From contig JAKSZP010013310.1 of NCBI GenBank assembly GCA_022478985.1, positions 1 to 64,000 on the forward strand: a stretch of 64,000 nt of DNA. Reading direction: 5' to 3'. The notes below the pieces were generated by a model, which saw nothing but the letters and a program-made list of their open reading frames with translations, did no database searches and was not told the DNA's origin. The DNA is from Massospora cicadina (taxonomy: Eukaryota > Entomophthoromycota > Entomophthoromycetes > Entomophthorales > Entomophthoraceae). This document shows positions 35,301 through 47,269 of the stretch, one piece after another. The stretch's first letter is position 1; the number at the start of each line of letters is the position of its first letter. Position numbers and translations under genes: made by a program.

Positions 35301-36560
35301 CTGGGACTTGACCTATTTTTTAGATCCATTGGTCTTATAGTTATACTGAACCTATTCCTATCCTAGATCTAGTATTTAAGATCTTATGTATGGACCTGGT
35401 TCACTAAATGACCATCTGTAATGTTCTTAATTTTGTAGGCATCAGTTGCCAACTCTTAATCACTTTGAATAGACCTGATCACAAAGTAAACAGCTTATTT
35501 CTTCATCTAAAATTATGGGTGTCACAATAGTCTACCCTATCCCCCACATGATACTCCTTATCACTGGACAGTTTTTGTCATCCATCTACTTCACTTTGAT
35601 CTTTTTTAAGGCGGTATCAAACGCCTGTGATTGCAGCTCAAACATAATACTAGCCATTCAGTTCAGGTATTGATTGGTACTCATCCCCACTGATGGCTCT
35701 ATGGCAGAATACAAAATCAGCGGTAAGTCTGCATTTCATCCATAAAGTAATTCAAATGGCGTTTTTCACGTCACCATATGATGACTTATGTTTTAGGAAA
35801 GGTAACCAAACTTAGGTAAGCTCCTTAAGCAGAAAATTTCACTGTGACCAAGTTTACAAGTGTCATTGCTAGCAATCCATTAACTCTTTACACCATTCTG
35901 TTCATTTCTGGTCTATATGGAACTGATACTACTCCTCTGATACCCATCAATTCATTCAAAATTTGGGATTACATAGGAGGTAAAATTGGTTCCATTATCA
36001 CTCAAGATCACTTGAGGGCATCTGTGCCTGTATATCACCTGATTAGAAAAGACTTTGCTGAGCTCACAGTATCCACTTTGCTCAAGTCTTTGTTTTTGAC
36101 TCATCTAGTTAAATGGTCTATAGCTACTATAATATATTCTGCGCCTATTGTACTGATAAACATGGGTCCCATCATGTCTACTAACACAGTGCGCCACGCG
36201 AATCCAGGGCATACTAGCTTTTACCCTGTTATATTCTTATGAGGTTTGTTGAGTTAGCATTCCACACAACAGGCCAGGTAGTCAGCGACATCATAGTTAA
36301 TTATTCCCAGTAGTACTGGTGAATATGGCCCATGGGTTTCCTTAGGAAAACATGGCTGACAACTTCATGTGAGGCTTGGATTATTTCCGCTCATTCTGAC
36401 AACTTTGGAAATAAAATTTTGTTTTCATCAATAATTTTTAAATAACAACCATTTTTCATCTCAGTGTTATTCATCAATTTCTTTAGTAAACCTTGAAGTT
36501 CAGGGGTTGTCCCAAAATTGCCTTCAATAATCCTTTGGAATAATTTCTTCTACTTGAATA
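35300..36560 (-). pseudogene. Integrase of element H (degraded)
   Basis: In the minus strand around 35850-36240 the blocks MMGPMFISTIGAEYIIVAID and HLTR mark the first catalytic Asp region. NELMGIRGVVSVPYRPEMN near 35900-35960 is the block around the catalytic Glu (YRPEMN replaces YHPxxNG). HHCC residues may lie near 36250-36400. Stops occur throughout. The 132-codon plus-strand frame over 35844-36242 is a shadow of this domain. Confidence 0.7.
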
Positions 36561-37100
36561 TAGACAATATTGACTGCAGGCAATCAAGATAATCCATCAG
36601 CATTTTGATGCGCTTCTCCATCCTGGTGTAGTATCTAAAAATCATAGTCTTATAATTTTAAAGCACATTGGGCCTGTCTCTCTTCTGGTTTCTTCAAGCT
36701 ATGAAGCCAGCATAAAGATTAGTGGTCCATCACTACTTTGAAGTGCGTTCCATGGATGCACACTCATAATTGCTTGCATGCATATATTACCATGATTCAT
36801 TTGTGCTCTGTAACGGTATAGTTCCTATCCGCTGGCATTAATGTTTGACTCACATAGACCGCCACATTTTCTTCCTCATCTTCATCAACTTAGATCAAAA
36901 CGGCTCCATTTGCTGCCAATGATACATCAGTTTGGATGATGAATTCTAATCAAGTTTCAGGCACTTTAAGATAGGACTGGTCATTAGATATTGTATTTAT
37001 TTCTTTTATGACTCTTGGGCTTCTTTATTCCACACAAACTTCTTTTTTTGGATCTTTCAATAAATGAGATAAAGGCTCTGAAATTTTTGCAAAAACCTTT
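36560..37100 (-). pseudogene. RNase H of element H (degraded)
   Basis: The minus strand shows broken RNase H blocks: an IQTDVSLAANGAVLI-like start near 36890-36940, a NYTVTEHK-like stretch near 36790-36830 and VVMDH near 36730. Stops and frameshifts prevent a continuous reading. Identification rests mainly on position between RT and integrase. Confidence 0.55.
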
Positions 37101-38050
37101 ATGAATCAGCAATAGTAGGTGAATATCTCAAGAAATACTTGGATATATTGAATGCTCTTCAGGATTATCATCTATCTGATTGCTTTAATCTTCTGCTGCT
37201 GGGGTTGCATCCCATTGAAGTTAATAAAAAGCCCCAAATACTTAAGTTCCTTTTGAAGAAATGATACTTCTTCAGCCTTATCTTTAATTAAGCTGTTGCT
37301 AGGCGCTTAAAACTTCTTCTAAGTGCTGCAAATGGCCCTTGAAGGTTCTGATGAATACATTTATATTGTCCAGATATACTTAGATATAGTATAGTTTCTG
37401 ATCGCTAAGGATAGAGTCCATTGCTCTCTGGAAGGTGGCTGGCGCATTACATAATCCCTGGGGCATTTGGGTTGGTTGGCAAAGTCTCTGTGCAGTGATA
37501 ATTGCACATTTTCCTTTGGTTCTCCTTTGCAACTCAATTTGCCAAAATCCCAAAATTAAGTCCATCACCAAAAAGTATTTGGCGTTCCCTAGGCGATCAA
37601 GCACATCATAAATCCTCAGCAGTGGATAAGAATCCTTTTTATTGATTTTGCTCAATTGGAAATAATTGATCAATAATCAATTTGATTCATCTTTTTTTAC
37701 TATAAGGATCAGACTCACCCATAGACTCAATGATCAAATGAGAAGCCCATGCTCAATTAGCTTTCTGATTTCTTTGCTGACCACAGATTCAGAAGCTCTA
37801 GATCTTCAAAAAGATCTCATCCAAATTGCCAAATAAGGCCCTGTTTTGACCTTGTAGATCAAGTTCTTTGCACATCCCAAGTTATGGTCATCTTGGGTGA
37901 TTATCTCCAAATACTTCTTAAATAGTCAATGCACATCTTCTTGCTGCTATTTGGATAAATCATTCAGCTGATCTCAATATACTAAGACATTTACATTTTC
38001 AGCAGTTTCTGACAGCAATCCCAATTAAGTTATCTTTCCAAAATTATAGA
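37100..38050 (-). pseudogene. Reverse transcriptase of element H
   Basis: The 97-codon frame at 37380-37673 shows [30 protein letters not shown] and QMPQGLCNAPATFQRAMDSI, all standard Gypsy RT blocks. Just downstream the catalytic box reads VYLDNINVF (37365-37376), so its last Asp is Asn. Upstream sequence to about 38050 carries the RT entry region in broken frames. Confidence 0.85.
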
Positions 38051-39050
38051 TTTTGCTGATCTCTGCTATTAGGATGAAATGTAGAAACGTGACGACTTGA
38101 TTTTCGCTATTTTCATTGGTTTCTTTCTCATATTAGCCAGTAGCATGTATAATCTCCAGGTCCTCAAATGATTACCTTCAGCGCTACCCATGTGTTGATT
38201 CTTAATTTCCTCCGTGGGCCAATGATTCTCCATATAATTTCTCCAGGATCTCAAGCGTTAACCCTGTGTTTACCAAAGATTGCATCTCAGGCAGTATTGT
38301 ATTTGTCATTTTTGTTTGCAAGGGGATCCCACAATTTTTTTCAGAATTTCCTTTGGTATCTCTCTCCAATTTCGCTTAAATAACTTGTGCTGGATGGGAA
38401 TGATGACATCATTATAAATCTAATTTACAAAGATATTCTTCTTAGTCAGCCGCAGCTCTCCTTCCTGCCAGTATACCAAAGGTAGGGTCTGCCCCAAAAT
38501 GGTCATGGTATTCTTCTCAAATTTCATTTCACTCCATATTTTCTCAGGAACTCTGTCCCAATCAAGATATTGTATTACTGATTTGCCAACAAAATGGTGG
38601 GAGATGATACCACAAGTGAATTAAATCAGAGAGGTAGCAAACTTTAGTCTCCATTGGATATTTTTGAAAAGGTCTGGCCATTCTGTATTCTTTCCAATGT
38701 TCTAGTAAGGCGAAATCTTCATTCATTTCACCAATTCTGTTGAAACAATATTTATGGGCGCTCCACTGTTGAAGATTGCCCTCACTATTAATCATTTAAC
38801 TATGATATCTTCATAGGTACAATCTGAATAAAATGATATGGTACTTACTGAGTGAATGGCGGCGTTTACTTTATAAATTGAGAGAATAAATCAGTTGTGC
38901 TGAGAGATCAGGGAAAGATTCCTTAATTGCACTAATTGGAATGGATATTTTTGCCTCATCTAAACTTGTCTTGAGTAACTCTTCCTGGTTCTCAGAAGAT
39001 TAATTTTGTCCATTAGTTGACAAGCATACAGTTGAGCCACTTCCTTTATG
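38050..39050 (-). pseudogene. Protease and linker region of element H
   Basis: Position between gag and RT and a few retropepsin-like residues suggest protease. The open piece at 38562-38795 (minus, 77 codons) falls here, and VRAIFNSGAPINIVS-like residues near 38755-38800 occupy the place of the D-T-G-A-P block (the Asp is Asn, the Thr is Ser). The reading is tentative. Confidence 0.5.
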
Positions 39051-40537
39051 ATTTCAGGGTCAATTTCTTCATTTTGGATCAAGTGGTGGCGTTCACATCC
39101 ATGTTAACAATTTGATATAGTGGGTCAGTTGTTTCATCAGTTACAAAGAGATCAGAAATGTCTATATTGTTATTCATATTATCAGGAGGAACAGGTTATT
39201 CGCGGTTCCATATTGTTCCATCTCAAGACTATGGGACATTTTCCCAACTCCTATCTGCTTTCCTTCTCCTTCACCTGGACTAAGGTGAGCTGATCCTTGG
39301 GCTTTTTGCTCCAACATCTGGAGGCTATGTGTTCAGGTTTAACACGCTGGTGCAGAGGATTTGCACCTTGTCCGTTTTTTGTAATTTGGACTTATTCCCT
39401 GACATGACTTGATTAGATTACTCCTTATTCATCTTAGCAAATTTTACAATATTTTGAGCTCAAGTCTGGATCATTTTGAATGCTCAGTTTGGGGCTTCAA
39501 AAGTAGCTCCCAACATCTTCAATTGATCCACCATTTGAAATGTTGCTATTTGCATTACAAACACTGAAGCCATTGTTTAGTGAAAATCATATTAGGGCTG
39601 TAACAATGTTTGCATTGCAATATGGGTGTTAAAAGCTATTAGCACTTTTTCACTGACCAGTATCTATGATTCCTGGTAGAATAAGTCTATGAAAGCTACT
39701 AGGGTCTCATCTTTTCAGAACTGAATCCCATTAAATCCCTACTTGCAGTTAGACATCTGCGTAGGGCTTCCAAATTCAAGCATGATGGCTTCCTTGGCCT
39801 CATTGTAATACCAATCGTCCCCATTTAGATGGGGTAACACAATACTCTGACAATTGGTGTTCAAACAGTTCATAACGGTCATTGACTATTGTCAGTCACT
39901 GAAACCAAACATTGTCATCTTGAATGATTGGAAAAATGCAGGAGAGTTATCACAATGGAATGCGGGTAATTTTATTGTGCTTCAAAATTCATCTATGGCT
40001 TCACTGACTGGTGAATCCTTTCTGATGACTCTATTGACCATAGGAGTAACTTTGGATGCCATTATTAAAATTGCTCTAAAAAACCCAGGCATATTTCTGG
40101 GTGAGTTATTTTTTCTGACTGGAGTTTTAGGTGTTTTGTTATTAACTTCTTCTGCATCCATCTGCGCACAATCACATTTATGGTCCTCCAGTTCTTCTAT
40201 ATGCTTCAATTGTCACGCTATCTCTTCAAACACTGGCATATGCGTTCATGGTCTGCCCCTCACTCAGTCTTCTAAAACAATACTTCTCTGATCAATTCAC
40301 CCTATTTGCGCTTCAAGTTGTCTTTTCCAGAGGTCGTTTTTGATTTTTCCCATTTGTTTTACCTCTTCCTCGGCCTTCATCACCCATTCTTCTAATTCAT
40401 TAAAGTCATACTGTAATGCTAATTTAAGCGCGTTCTTGTTAAAGGTTTCACGATCCATCTAAAGCTTGCATAGGTAGTTATTATAAGGCATGTTTTATAC
40501 AATCTTCTTACTAAAATCATCTAAACTCAACTACCCC
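39050..40537 (-). pseudogene. Gag region of element H (degraded)
   Basis: This 1.5-kb region lies between the primer site and protease. A frame near 39650-39790 reads like the capsid domain (an EAIMLEFGSPTQMSNC-like block), and a basic, Cys-containing run near 39330-39400 is a possible knuckle. The plus-strand 145-codon frame at 39854-40291 is judged a shadow. Evidence is mostly positional. Confidence 0.5.
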
Positions 40538-40552
40538 CTGTAGTGAGCACCA
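40538..40552 (-). other. Primer-binding site of element H
   Basis: The minus strand reads TGGTGCTCACTACAG two bases inside the 5' LTR. Confidence 0.85.
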
Positions 40553-40554
40553 AT

Positions 40555-41690
40555 TGTTAAAACTTTAAAGGCTTTAGTGAAGCTTTTGGACACCAATTGA
40601 TAAAGTTCATGTTTTTCCCTCTTTCTGAATAATACTTGCTTTGGCTCCTTGTTCTACTGCACATGTTTCTTGTATGTGCGTTGTTCAAACTGTTGATAAT
40701 AATAGATTATAATGGGCAGTAGTATTATGAAGATACTACTATAGTTGATCTTATAATAGCCAATATAGTATTTAGGGCCAACGCCAACCTGATGCTTGTC
40801 CTAATATTGAATTTGTTTGGGATCAAAGAGACTTATTCCCAGTTCCGTCTGGTAGAACGTAACCTAGGATAAGTTTCAGAGGTTCTTCCCCCTTTTTGTC
40901 ATGAAGAGTCCCTGAAAATCAACAATATAGACAAAGGATCTTCTTGTCTTTCAAACTCTAATAACAAAATCAAACGTCCTAAATTATAAAACTTTATTGA
41001 CAATTATTATATCTGAAACTGATCTGATATGATTAACTTAGAAAAACCAAGACAAATTTATAGTGAATTTGGCAAAAAACTTTTCAGTTGGCGATCCAAT
41101 TGGAAATAGCAGCCATCACCAACGAATTATTCCTCCAGGGTCGCGCAAAACAATGATTTACTCATCAAAATAGTTGGGTTCTCTCCCCTATCTGACTGTG
41201 ACCTCTTCTGAGTTACGATAAAGAAAGTGTCCCACAACTTTTCTCAACTCTTATTAAATTACTCTTATTTGGCAACAATTTGCTTAGGTAATAATACTCT
41301 TACCCATAAACAAAAGATTATAATCTAGAAAAGGTTAACTCAAAAGTTGTTCTATCACAAGAGGCATTACTTGTAAGCAACTCATAAACCCCTTAGTTGA
41401 AAGGAAATAAACCCAATTGACTTCTAAAAGTCAAACATGTTATCAATAATATAAATGACACCCTAATTGCTCTTTATTGTCAGGAATTATCCCTGAAAAA
41501 ACACTCATAAATCCAGAAAGTTGTAATCTGGCAGATTAATAAGGATTCACTGAGAATATTTCTCTGAAAATAGATATTGTATACGCAATTGATAACTCTA
41601 ACATCCACTAGCATGATGAATCCCCTAGTGGACCAACATATTCACTATAATTAATGCAGTTGGGTAATGTGTGGGATAAAAATCTAAAGT
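40555..41690 (-). repeat. 5' LTR of element H
   Basis: Partner of 33286-34493 without the two short insertions. Its outer end is eroded (minus strand ACTTTAGATT where the partner has TGTTGGGATT). AGGTT follows at 41691-41695. Confidence 0.88.
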
Positions 41691-41827
41691 AGGTTCTCTT
41701 GAAATTAAGGAAGGTTTTTAATGTGGGTCAGTAGATTGGATGAATGAGTTGGAAACAAGACTAGATTTGGATGAATTTCCACTGCTCAATCATATTAAAA
41801 CTTTTGATCAGATAAACAATTATAGAA

Positions 41828-41965
41828 GAGTGATAGCAAAGCGGGGTGGTTCCTGCTCCATTCTGGGGCAGGTTTTGATCAAAACATGTTTGAAACCATC
41901 ACAGGCTAAAAAACCCAACGCAGTATAATTTGTCCCAAGGTTGACCTGCTTCCTTTAATTTTAAA
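41828..41965 (+). mobile_element. tRNA-derived SINE, copy 2
   Basis: The head has A-box-like GATAGCAAAGCGGGG and a T arm GTTTTGATCAAAAC. The body end ATAATTTGTCCCAAGGTTGACC matches the SINE at 2334-2463. Near-identical 10-bp duplications (AATTATAGAA at 41818-41827, AATTAGAGAA at 41966-41975) flank it. The sister LTR (about 32620-32650) lacks it. Confidence 0.75.
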
Positions 41966-42100
41966 AATTAGAGAAATTAAAAGATTTGACATTATGCACC
42001 AGCAAGATTATAATGAGTTTTAATGAGGTAGGTATATAAGGTCAAATCACATTATAAAGGCAACTTTTACAAATATGGAAAATACAATTGTGACACTCAG

Positions 42101-42810
42101 CTAAAAATCTCTAAGTTTTCTGCTCCTTATGAAAAATGTATTATCTATTTATTTCAATTTAGCATGTTTTGGTAAAAACTTTCGCAGAAAACTATAAATG
42201 AGAGATTGGATGCTTCTTTCTGAAAAAATTTCATGCATTTTATGATTGGCTTTTAGGTTCAGCATGATAAATAATAAAGTCCTTCCATGGCTTATTTTTA
42301 ACATATTATACTTGATCAACCTTCTTAAAATCTTAACTTTCCTCACTTGCTCATTAGCTAGGCTTGGACTAGTACTTCTAAAGACCCCTTTGATAAAAAA
42401 ACTAAATTAAGTTTGATTTTTTATGTACTTTTGTGATGGTTTAAATCACATAAAAGCGATTACTTAAAGTTCAAAAAGGCTTTAAGTCTTTAAAATTTAG
42501 ATAAAAAGCTATATTTATTGTTAATTTAAACTTTACACCGCAACAGTTTCTGTCTCTAATTTTGAAATTTAACACATGTTGTCTTCTTTAAAAAGCTTTT
42601 AAGACAAAAAGAAAGAAGCATTCAGCTTTTGTATGCTCTATATTTTTCATCATAAAATATTAGATAAGCTCATTTTGTGGTTGTCATTATTGCTAAAGCA
42701 AACAAGCTCTTTATGAAGTTTTTGTTCATTTTGGAAGCCTTTGTACAATACTCACTCACCCTCCCACTACCCAATAAATAAAGCTTTTCCCCACAACTAT
42801 GTGACCTTAC
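42101..42810. other. AT-rich spacer, nothing recognised
   Basis: No coding domain, repeat or RNA gene visible. It ends at the LTR of element B. Confidence 0.5.
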
Positions 42811-43284
42811 TGTCAGGATTTGAGACAATGAGCGAGCCATAATCCCTATCCAAATTAAGCCTCAGTAAATCAACTCTCAAACCAGCTGAACAGAAGCTTA
42901 CCCTGAATGCAAAAATTCTAAATCTGATCAAGAAACATCACATGCACAATAATTTATGGAAATACCTTCAGTAATCCCGTCCCCACTTCACAAATCTAGA
43001 AGAGCCGCGGCCCCCACCACTGTGGTTATGAGGACAATGCAGAACAATGAGGGTGCCAACCAGGCGGTTGATCCAGAAGGCAGTGAAAAATCCTGATAAT
43101 ACTGGACCGCGAAAATCCTTGAGGCACCATATCCCTACACGTCCTATAATTATTGACGCTTTCTAACTCAATACTGTAGTCTATATTCTCCCCATCTTTT
43201 CGTTTTTGACCTCTCCACTAAATTACAGCTTTGAGACCATTTTAGATCTTTGGCGTCAGTCAAGAGAGATGTTACACTTAGAAA
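42811..43284 (+). repeat. 5' LTR of element B
   Basis: It starts TGTCAGGATTTGAGAC and ends about two bases before the primer site. It aligns with 57443-57912, including CAGTGAAAAATCCTGAT versus CAGTAAAAGATCCTGAT. Confidence 0.85.
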
Positions 43285-43286
43285 AA

Positions 43287-43300
43287 TGGTTCTCACTACA
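43287..43300 (+). other. Primer-binding site of element B
   Basis: TGGTTCTCACTACA, one base different from the TGGTGCTCACTACA used by A, C, G and H, and identical to that of F. Confidence 0.8.
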
Positions 43301-43816
43301 ATGGGCTCTGAGCTATCTAATTTGAAAACGTCTATAACAAACATTGGAGAATACTAACATTCAAGAAAGTCAACCTGCTGATTGGTCAAGAAGCATTGCC
43401 TGATGGTTAGTACCTCATGATTGAAGTACTGCCAATGCATCCTGAAAGCTTAGAGTTTTAGGCCTAATTCCAGTTCAATATACCATATGTTGATGGTGAT
43501 CAGTACCAGATTTAATACAAGAACCTTAAAAAAATTATTCAACTGTTACTAAATGGCGTCTATTCTGTGAGTGGACACCTAAGTCGCTCATGTGCTCCTT
43601 TGGCGCCTTCTACCATGTGGGATTTATGAACATTGGCTAACTACCAGTGGGAGAACTGACTTTGGGGACTTGTGCTATCTACAAAATCTCATCCATCTTG
43701 CCATTCTTCACCTACTACAGCTAGTTGTGTTGCATCATAATGAAGTCTCCTGAAAACTAGAACTTACACAAACCTTACATTCCCATGTTAATACTTTCTT
43801 ATAATGCGGTCTTCTC

Positions 43817-44360
43817 TGTCAGAATACTTCTTTTATTGGGGGAATCCCCAACTAGAGGTCATGAATCGCCTATGGATGAATTCCAGATTGGGCTCCCCAT
43901 TAACTTGGGTTAAGCCCGATCCAAAGTATTAGGGATTAGACCCAATAGTATTTAATTAAATAATCAACACCAGCAAATAATGTCAAGGATGTCAAAACCT
44001 CAATTGGATTACAGGGAATTGCCATCTGATGCTGATACAATCATTTAACCCTTTTGGAATTTACCAGAGACTAATGCTGAGGATAATACCAATCCCCTTT
44101 TGTATAATAGTATCTTATATCTATCTCAGTTGGAAATCAACTCTGAGACCTCCCTATTCTAAATTCTTTTCTTTGATCCCAATTCTAGCCTTGAGGTCAT
44201 ATAAATACATTGCGGCTTATTACAATAAACTTACCATTTCTCATAATCTCTTTTCCTCATTTAGCTTTATCTAAGGACTTGATGGCCTATTAACTCGCTG
44301 GGGGCTTTGGGGTCCTGATTAATATGGGACAAGTTGGAGTTGCTCCCCCATGTCCTGACA
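43817..44360 (+). repeat. 5' LTR of element D
   Basis: Aligned along its length with 45219-45766 (shared GATTGGGCTCCCCATTAACT, TTGAGGTCATATAA and TTGATGGCCTATTAAC). It is more distantly related to the LTR at 58416. Confidence 0.9.
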
Positions 44361-44738
44361 AATTGTGCTCCCTGCCAGGTGCCCCCAAGTTCCCCATAAG
44401 AGCTAAAAATTAGGAAGGAGGAGGGGCGGTCATCGCCAAGGGCCTTTGGCATGAGGCTTGCCCTGGGCCTAAACAACCCAGGATGTATGAAATTGCCTGG
44501 CTCCTGATTTTCCAATTTGGCAGTCAAACCAGGTTGGAAGCAGTAGGGCCAGTTGGGAGTCTCCCTGGATGGTCTGATTTCTGATACTGGACAGACAAGT
44601 TCAGGTTATCCTGGACCCTTCCTCAAGAGGGCAATCCAGGATGAGGGGGACTAAGGGACCTTCAAAACTAGCCTGTGCGGCCAAGCCCAAGTTATCAGGG
44701 TTTGATCCCTGATGCCAGCTCTTATGCTGATGCTGGGA

Positions 44739-45068
44739 CCTAAACCTGATGCCAGGACCTCTTCCCAATGCTGGCTCCAGCACTGATGCCAGGTGTAATC
44801 CCTGATGCTGGGACTCTTCCTGTTGCTGCCTCCAGCACAAATACTGGGTGTCTTTCTAAATGCTGGGACCTCCTCCAATGCTAGCTCCAGCACCAATGCT
44901 GAGTGTCATCCCTGATGCCATGACCTCTTCCTGATTCTGGCTACAGCGCCAAAATTTGTGTCATCCCTGATGCCATGACCTCTTCCTGATTCTGGCTACA
45001 GCGCCAAAACTGGTGTCATCCCTGATGCTGGGACCTCTTCTTGATTCCAGCCCCAGTGTTAATGCCAG
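44739..45068 (+). repeat. Six tandem 55-bp repeats inside element D
   Basis: Unit starts fall at 44739, 44794, 44849, 44904, 44959 and 45014, exactly 55 bases apart. The fourth and fifth units are nearly identical over GATGCCATGACCTCTTCC and TTCTGGCTACAGCGCC. The period is not a multiple of three, which argues against a coding role. Confidence 0.9.
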
Positions 45069-45218
45069 ATCTTATGCTGATGCTGGGGCCACAACTGATG
45101 ATGCTTTCCAGATCCCTCCGTTGTGTCCACACCAGCTACCTTGGCCCATACCACTCTGCCACCTGGATCTGTTGCCACCACCTTAGCTCTGACCTCTAGC
45201 CAAGGCTTGAAGGGGCTC

Positions 45219-45766
45219 TGTCAAGATTCTCCCTTTATTGGGGAAAGCTCTGACTAGGGGTCATGACTTGCCTATGGGCAAATGCTGGATTGGGCTCCCC
45301 ATTAACTTGAGGTAATCCTTACCAAAGTATTAGGGATCAGCCCCCAAAAAATATAATTTGATAGTAAATTTGGCACCAGCGACTAATGTTGAGGATGCTG
45401 AACAATCAATTGGGCTGTGGAGAATTACATTCTGACATTGACCCAATCAATTAACCCTTTTGGGATCACCAGCGACTAATGCTGAGGATGGTTCCAATCC
45501 CCTTTTGTGATATTTACTATTTTAAATTTATCTCAGTTGGCAATCAACTCTTAGACCTCCCTTTCCTAAATTCTTCCCTTCCTGATCCCAATTATAGCCT
45601 TGAGGTCATATAAGTACCTTGCGATTTATTTCAATAAACTTATCATTTCTCAAAATCTCTTTCCCTAATTTAGCTTTATTTAAGGCCTTGATGGCCTATT
45701 AACCCTCTGGGGCTTTAGGACCTGATTTATAAGGCTGAGGTGGGTGTGATCCCTCATGTCCTGACA
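45219..45766 (+). repeat. 3' LTR of element D
   Basis: Partner of 43817-44360. It is preceded by CTTGAAGGGGCTC, the polypurine tract. Confidence 0.9.
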
Positions 45767-45799
45767 TCCTCCTTCATCCATGAAGATTGAGTAGTCATT

Positions 45800-47260
45800 G
45801 TCAATAAATGCAATTAATCAATGAAGCCTGAAACCAGTTCATGGTGTTGGATAACAGGATTTCAGGTTACCTTGAGATTAGCTTATCAGAATGTACAAAT
45901 TATTGAGGATTTCTGGAACCAACATCTCCACCAAGTTGAAGACCAGGTGTGGACTCTTCAGCAGCACTATCAGGAGCTGGCCTTTTATGACTTCACCTCC
46001 AGGGAGCGAAGAGCCTGAAGGGCGTAGTGGGTCAGAAGGTCCTCATGGGCCTCAAGGGCCCTCTAGTCCCGCAGTGCCTACTCCTGGAGACTCTGATGAC
46101 CCATAGAGAAAGGACATTTTGGAAGACCTAGCCGCCTTATGGAGTTAAATCCATAAGTGGCACAAGGATGCAAGATCTGAGTAGACAGAGTCCCCTTTGA
46201 CCCTAGGGGTTTCATGCGAGGCCCTATCAGATGAAATGTTGACCTTAGCGCCTTCACCAAGATTGCCAATAGTCGCATTTCCCAGCTTTAACAAACTTGC
46301 TGAGATATGACACCCGCTTAAACAACTTAGGAAGTCAGCTTCTTCTTTAACGCGCCGACATCTAAGCATTAAAAGAGCAGGTTTCTCAAAAGGCCTCCAC
46401 CTCAGCTCTCAACTGAAGCTGAAATGATATCCAAGAGGACCTCAATGGCCTAAGATGCCGGTTGGATCAGCAGGCTCCCTGCAACTATGCAGAGACCAAA
46501 ATTTATGAGCATTCACCAATATATGGCGTTAATACCCTCTCCACTCTTATTGTAACTAATTTTAAACCTAGTTTAAGGAGAAGTTCACCCTTGGCCAGGA
46601 AAGTGTTGCCTCTTTCTTTTATACATATGTGAGTTCCATGGTTAGGCTACTGACTGGCAAAAAGTAAGCATATCCACTCTTATCATAACAGCAACGCATG
46701 GGAGTTTATGACTCCCCCATCTAAAAGAATGCCACAACTGGGGACAGGTTCAGACCGCCTTAGTCCAAAAATTTCTAAAGCAAAACCCCTGTACAATCAA
46801 AAACAAGCATATATGGGTATTCACCTGAGCTAAGAAGAGAGACCTATGGAGTTTGACAGCCATTTCTATGCAGAAGTTCAGAACAAAGTAACCACAAATT
46901 GCATTACCTCAGATGACGCCATAACTGCTGTCATCTCTGCGTTGGGGACTTATCCTGAGGTTCAAATGCACGTGATCATCCAGAAAAATGGTTTTACTTG
47001 CAGTTGGGAAATCAAGGAAGTGCTTAAAAAGATCCCTGCATCGACCCTGCATCCTAAGGCCACTGCCTCTGACTCCTCCAACCATCCTCATGCTCAGGTT
47101 GTCAAAAACCAGAAAAAGTTTTGACTACAATGCACTTACTGCAATGGCTTCCATCACAGCACCAAGTCATGCTGAAAACGACTTACTAAGAAGGCGGAAA
47201 AGGGCCGTCATCATGAAGAATGAGGCGCTCCATGTTGACATCCCTACCACGCCCTAATAA
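45800..47260 (+). pseudogene. Gag of element B
   Basis: Open pieces at 45821-46018 (helical, Gln- and Glu-rich: WNQHLHQVEDQVWTLQQHYQ) and 46846-47124 lie in the gag position. At about 47129-47170 a frame reads CTYCNGFHHSTKSC, a C-x2-C-x4-H-x4-C zinc knuckle, the nucleic-acid-binding end of gag. Stops separate the pieces. The start of gag probably lies before element D, at 43300-43816, where degraded coding sequence is seen. Confidence 0.7.
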
Positions 47261-47269
47261 TAATCAATG

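Larger units (their letters stand above)
33286..41690 (-). mobile_element. Ty3/Gypsy element H (8405 bp, long LTRs)
   Basis: LTRs of about 1.2 kb (33286-34493) and 1.14 kb (40555-41690) bound gag, protease, RT, RNase H and integrase on the minus strand. The target duplication is GGGTT/AGGTT (33281-33285 and 41691-41695), and the unoccupied AGGTT is seen in the sister LTR at 32501-32505. The primer site is identical to that of C and G. The catalytic box is YLDN, and the frames are heavily broken. Confidence 0.92.
32358..42095. mobile_element. Small non-autonomous LTR element (TRIM-like), split by element H
   Basis: Two diverged direct repeats, 32358-32760 (403 bp) and 33135-42095 (about 405 bp once element H and a SINE are removed), enclose only 374 bp. 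Perfect CTCAG duplications flank the unit (32353-32357 and 42096-42100). Repeat ends are TG and CA (TGTAATGG at the start, TTGTGACA at the end of the second). There is no retroelement coding capacity; the one open frame inside (32780-33034, plus, 84 codons) has no domain. Orientation is not settled: neither side shows the window's common primer site. Confidence 0.75.
33135..42095. repeat. Second LTR of the TRIM-like element, in two pieces
   Basis: The pieces are 33135-33285 and 41691-42095. Element H lies between them, and a SINE (41828-41965) lies in the second piece. Both insertions are absent from the first LTR. Confidence 0.72.
43817..45766 (+). mobile_element. Non-autonomous LTR element D (1950 bp)
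   Basis: LTRs at 43817-44360 and 45219-45766 enclose 858 bp with no retroelement domain. Both LTRs begin TGTCA and end CCTGACA. The flanks TTCTC (43812-43816) and TCCTC (45767-45771) are a target duplication with one change. A primer-site relative TTGTGCTCCCTGCC follows the 5' LTR, and a purine tract with GAAGGGG precedes the 3' LTR. The internal region holds six 55-bp tandem repeats. It must be mobilised in trans. Confidence 0.88.

Noticed and set aside
35844..36242. Plus-strand 132-codon open frame
   Set aside because: It is antisense to the integrase blocks of element H and has no motif.
39854..40291. Plus-strand 145-codon open frame with a hydrophobic stretch
   Set aside because: It overlaps the gag region of minus-strand element H; the hydrophobic run is a by-product of the opposite-strand coding sequence.
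44739..45068. CRISPR-like array
   Set aside because: The 55-bp units are directly adjacent without unique spacers and lie inside an LTR element in eukaryotic DNA.
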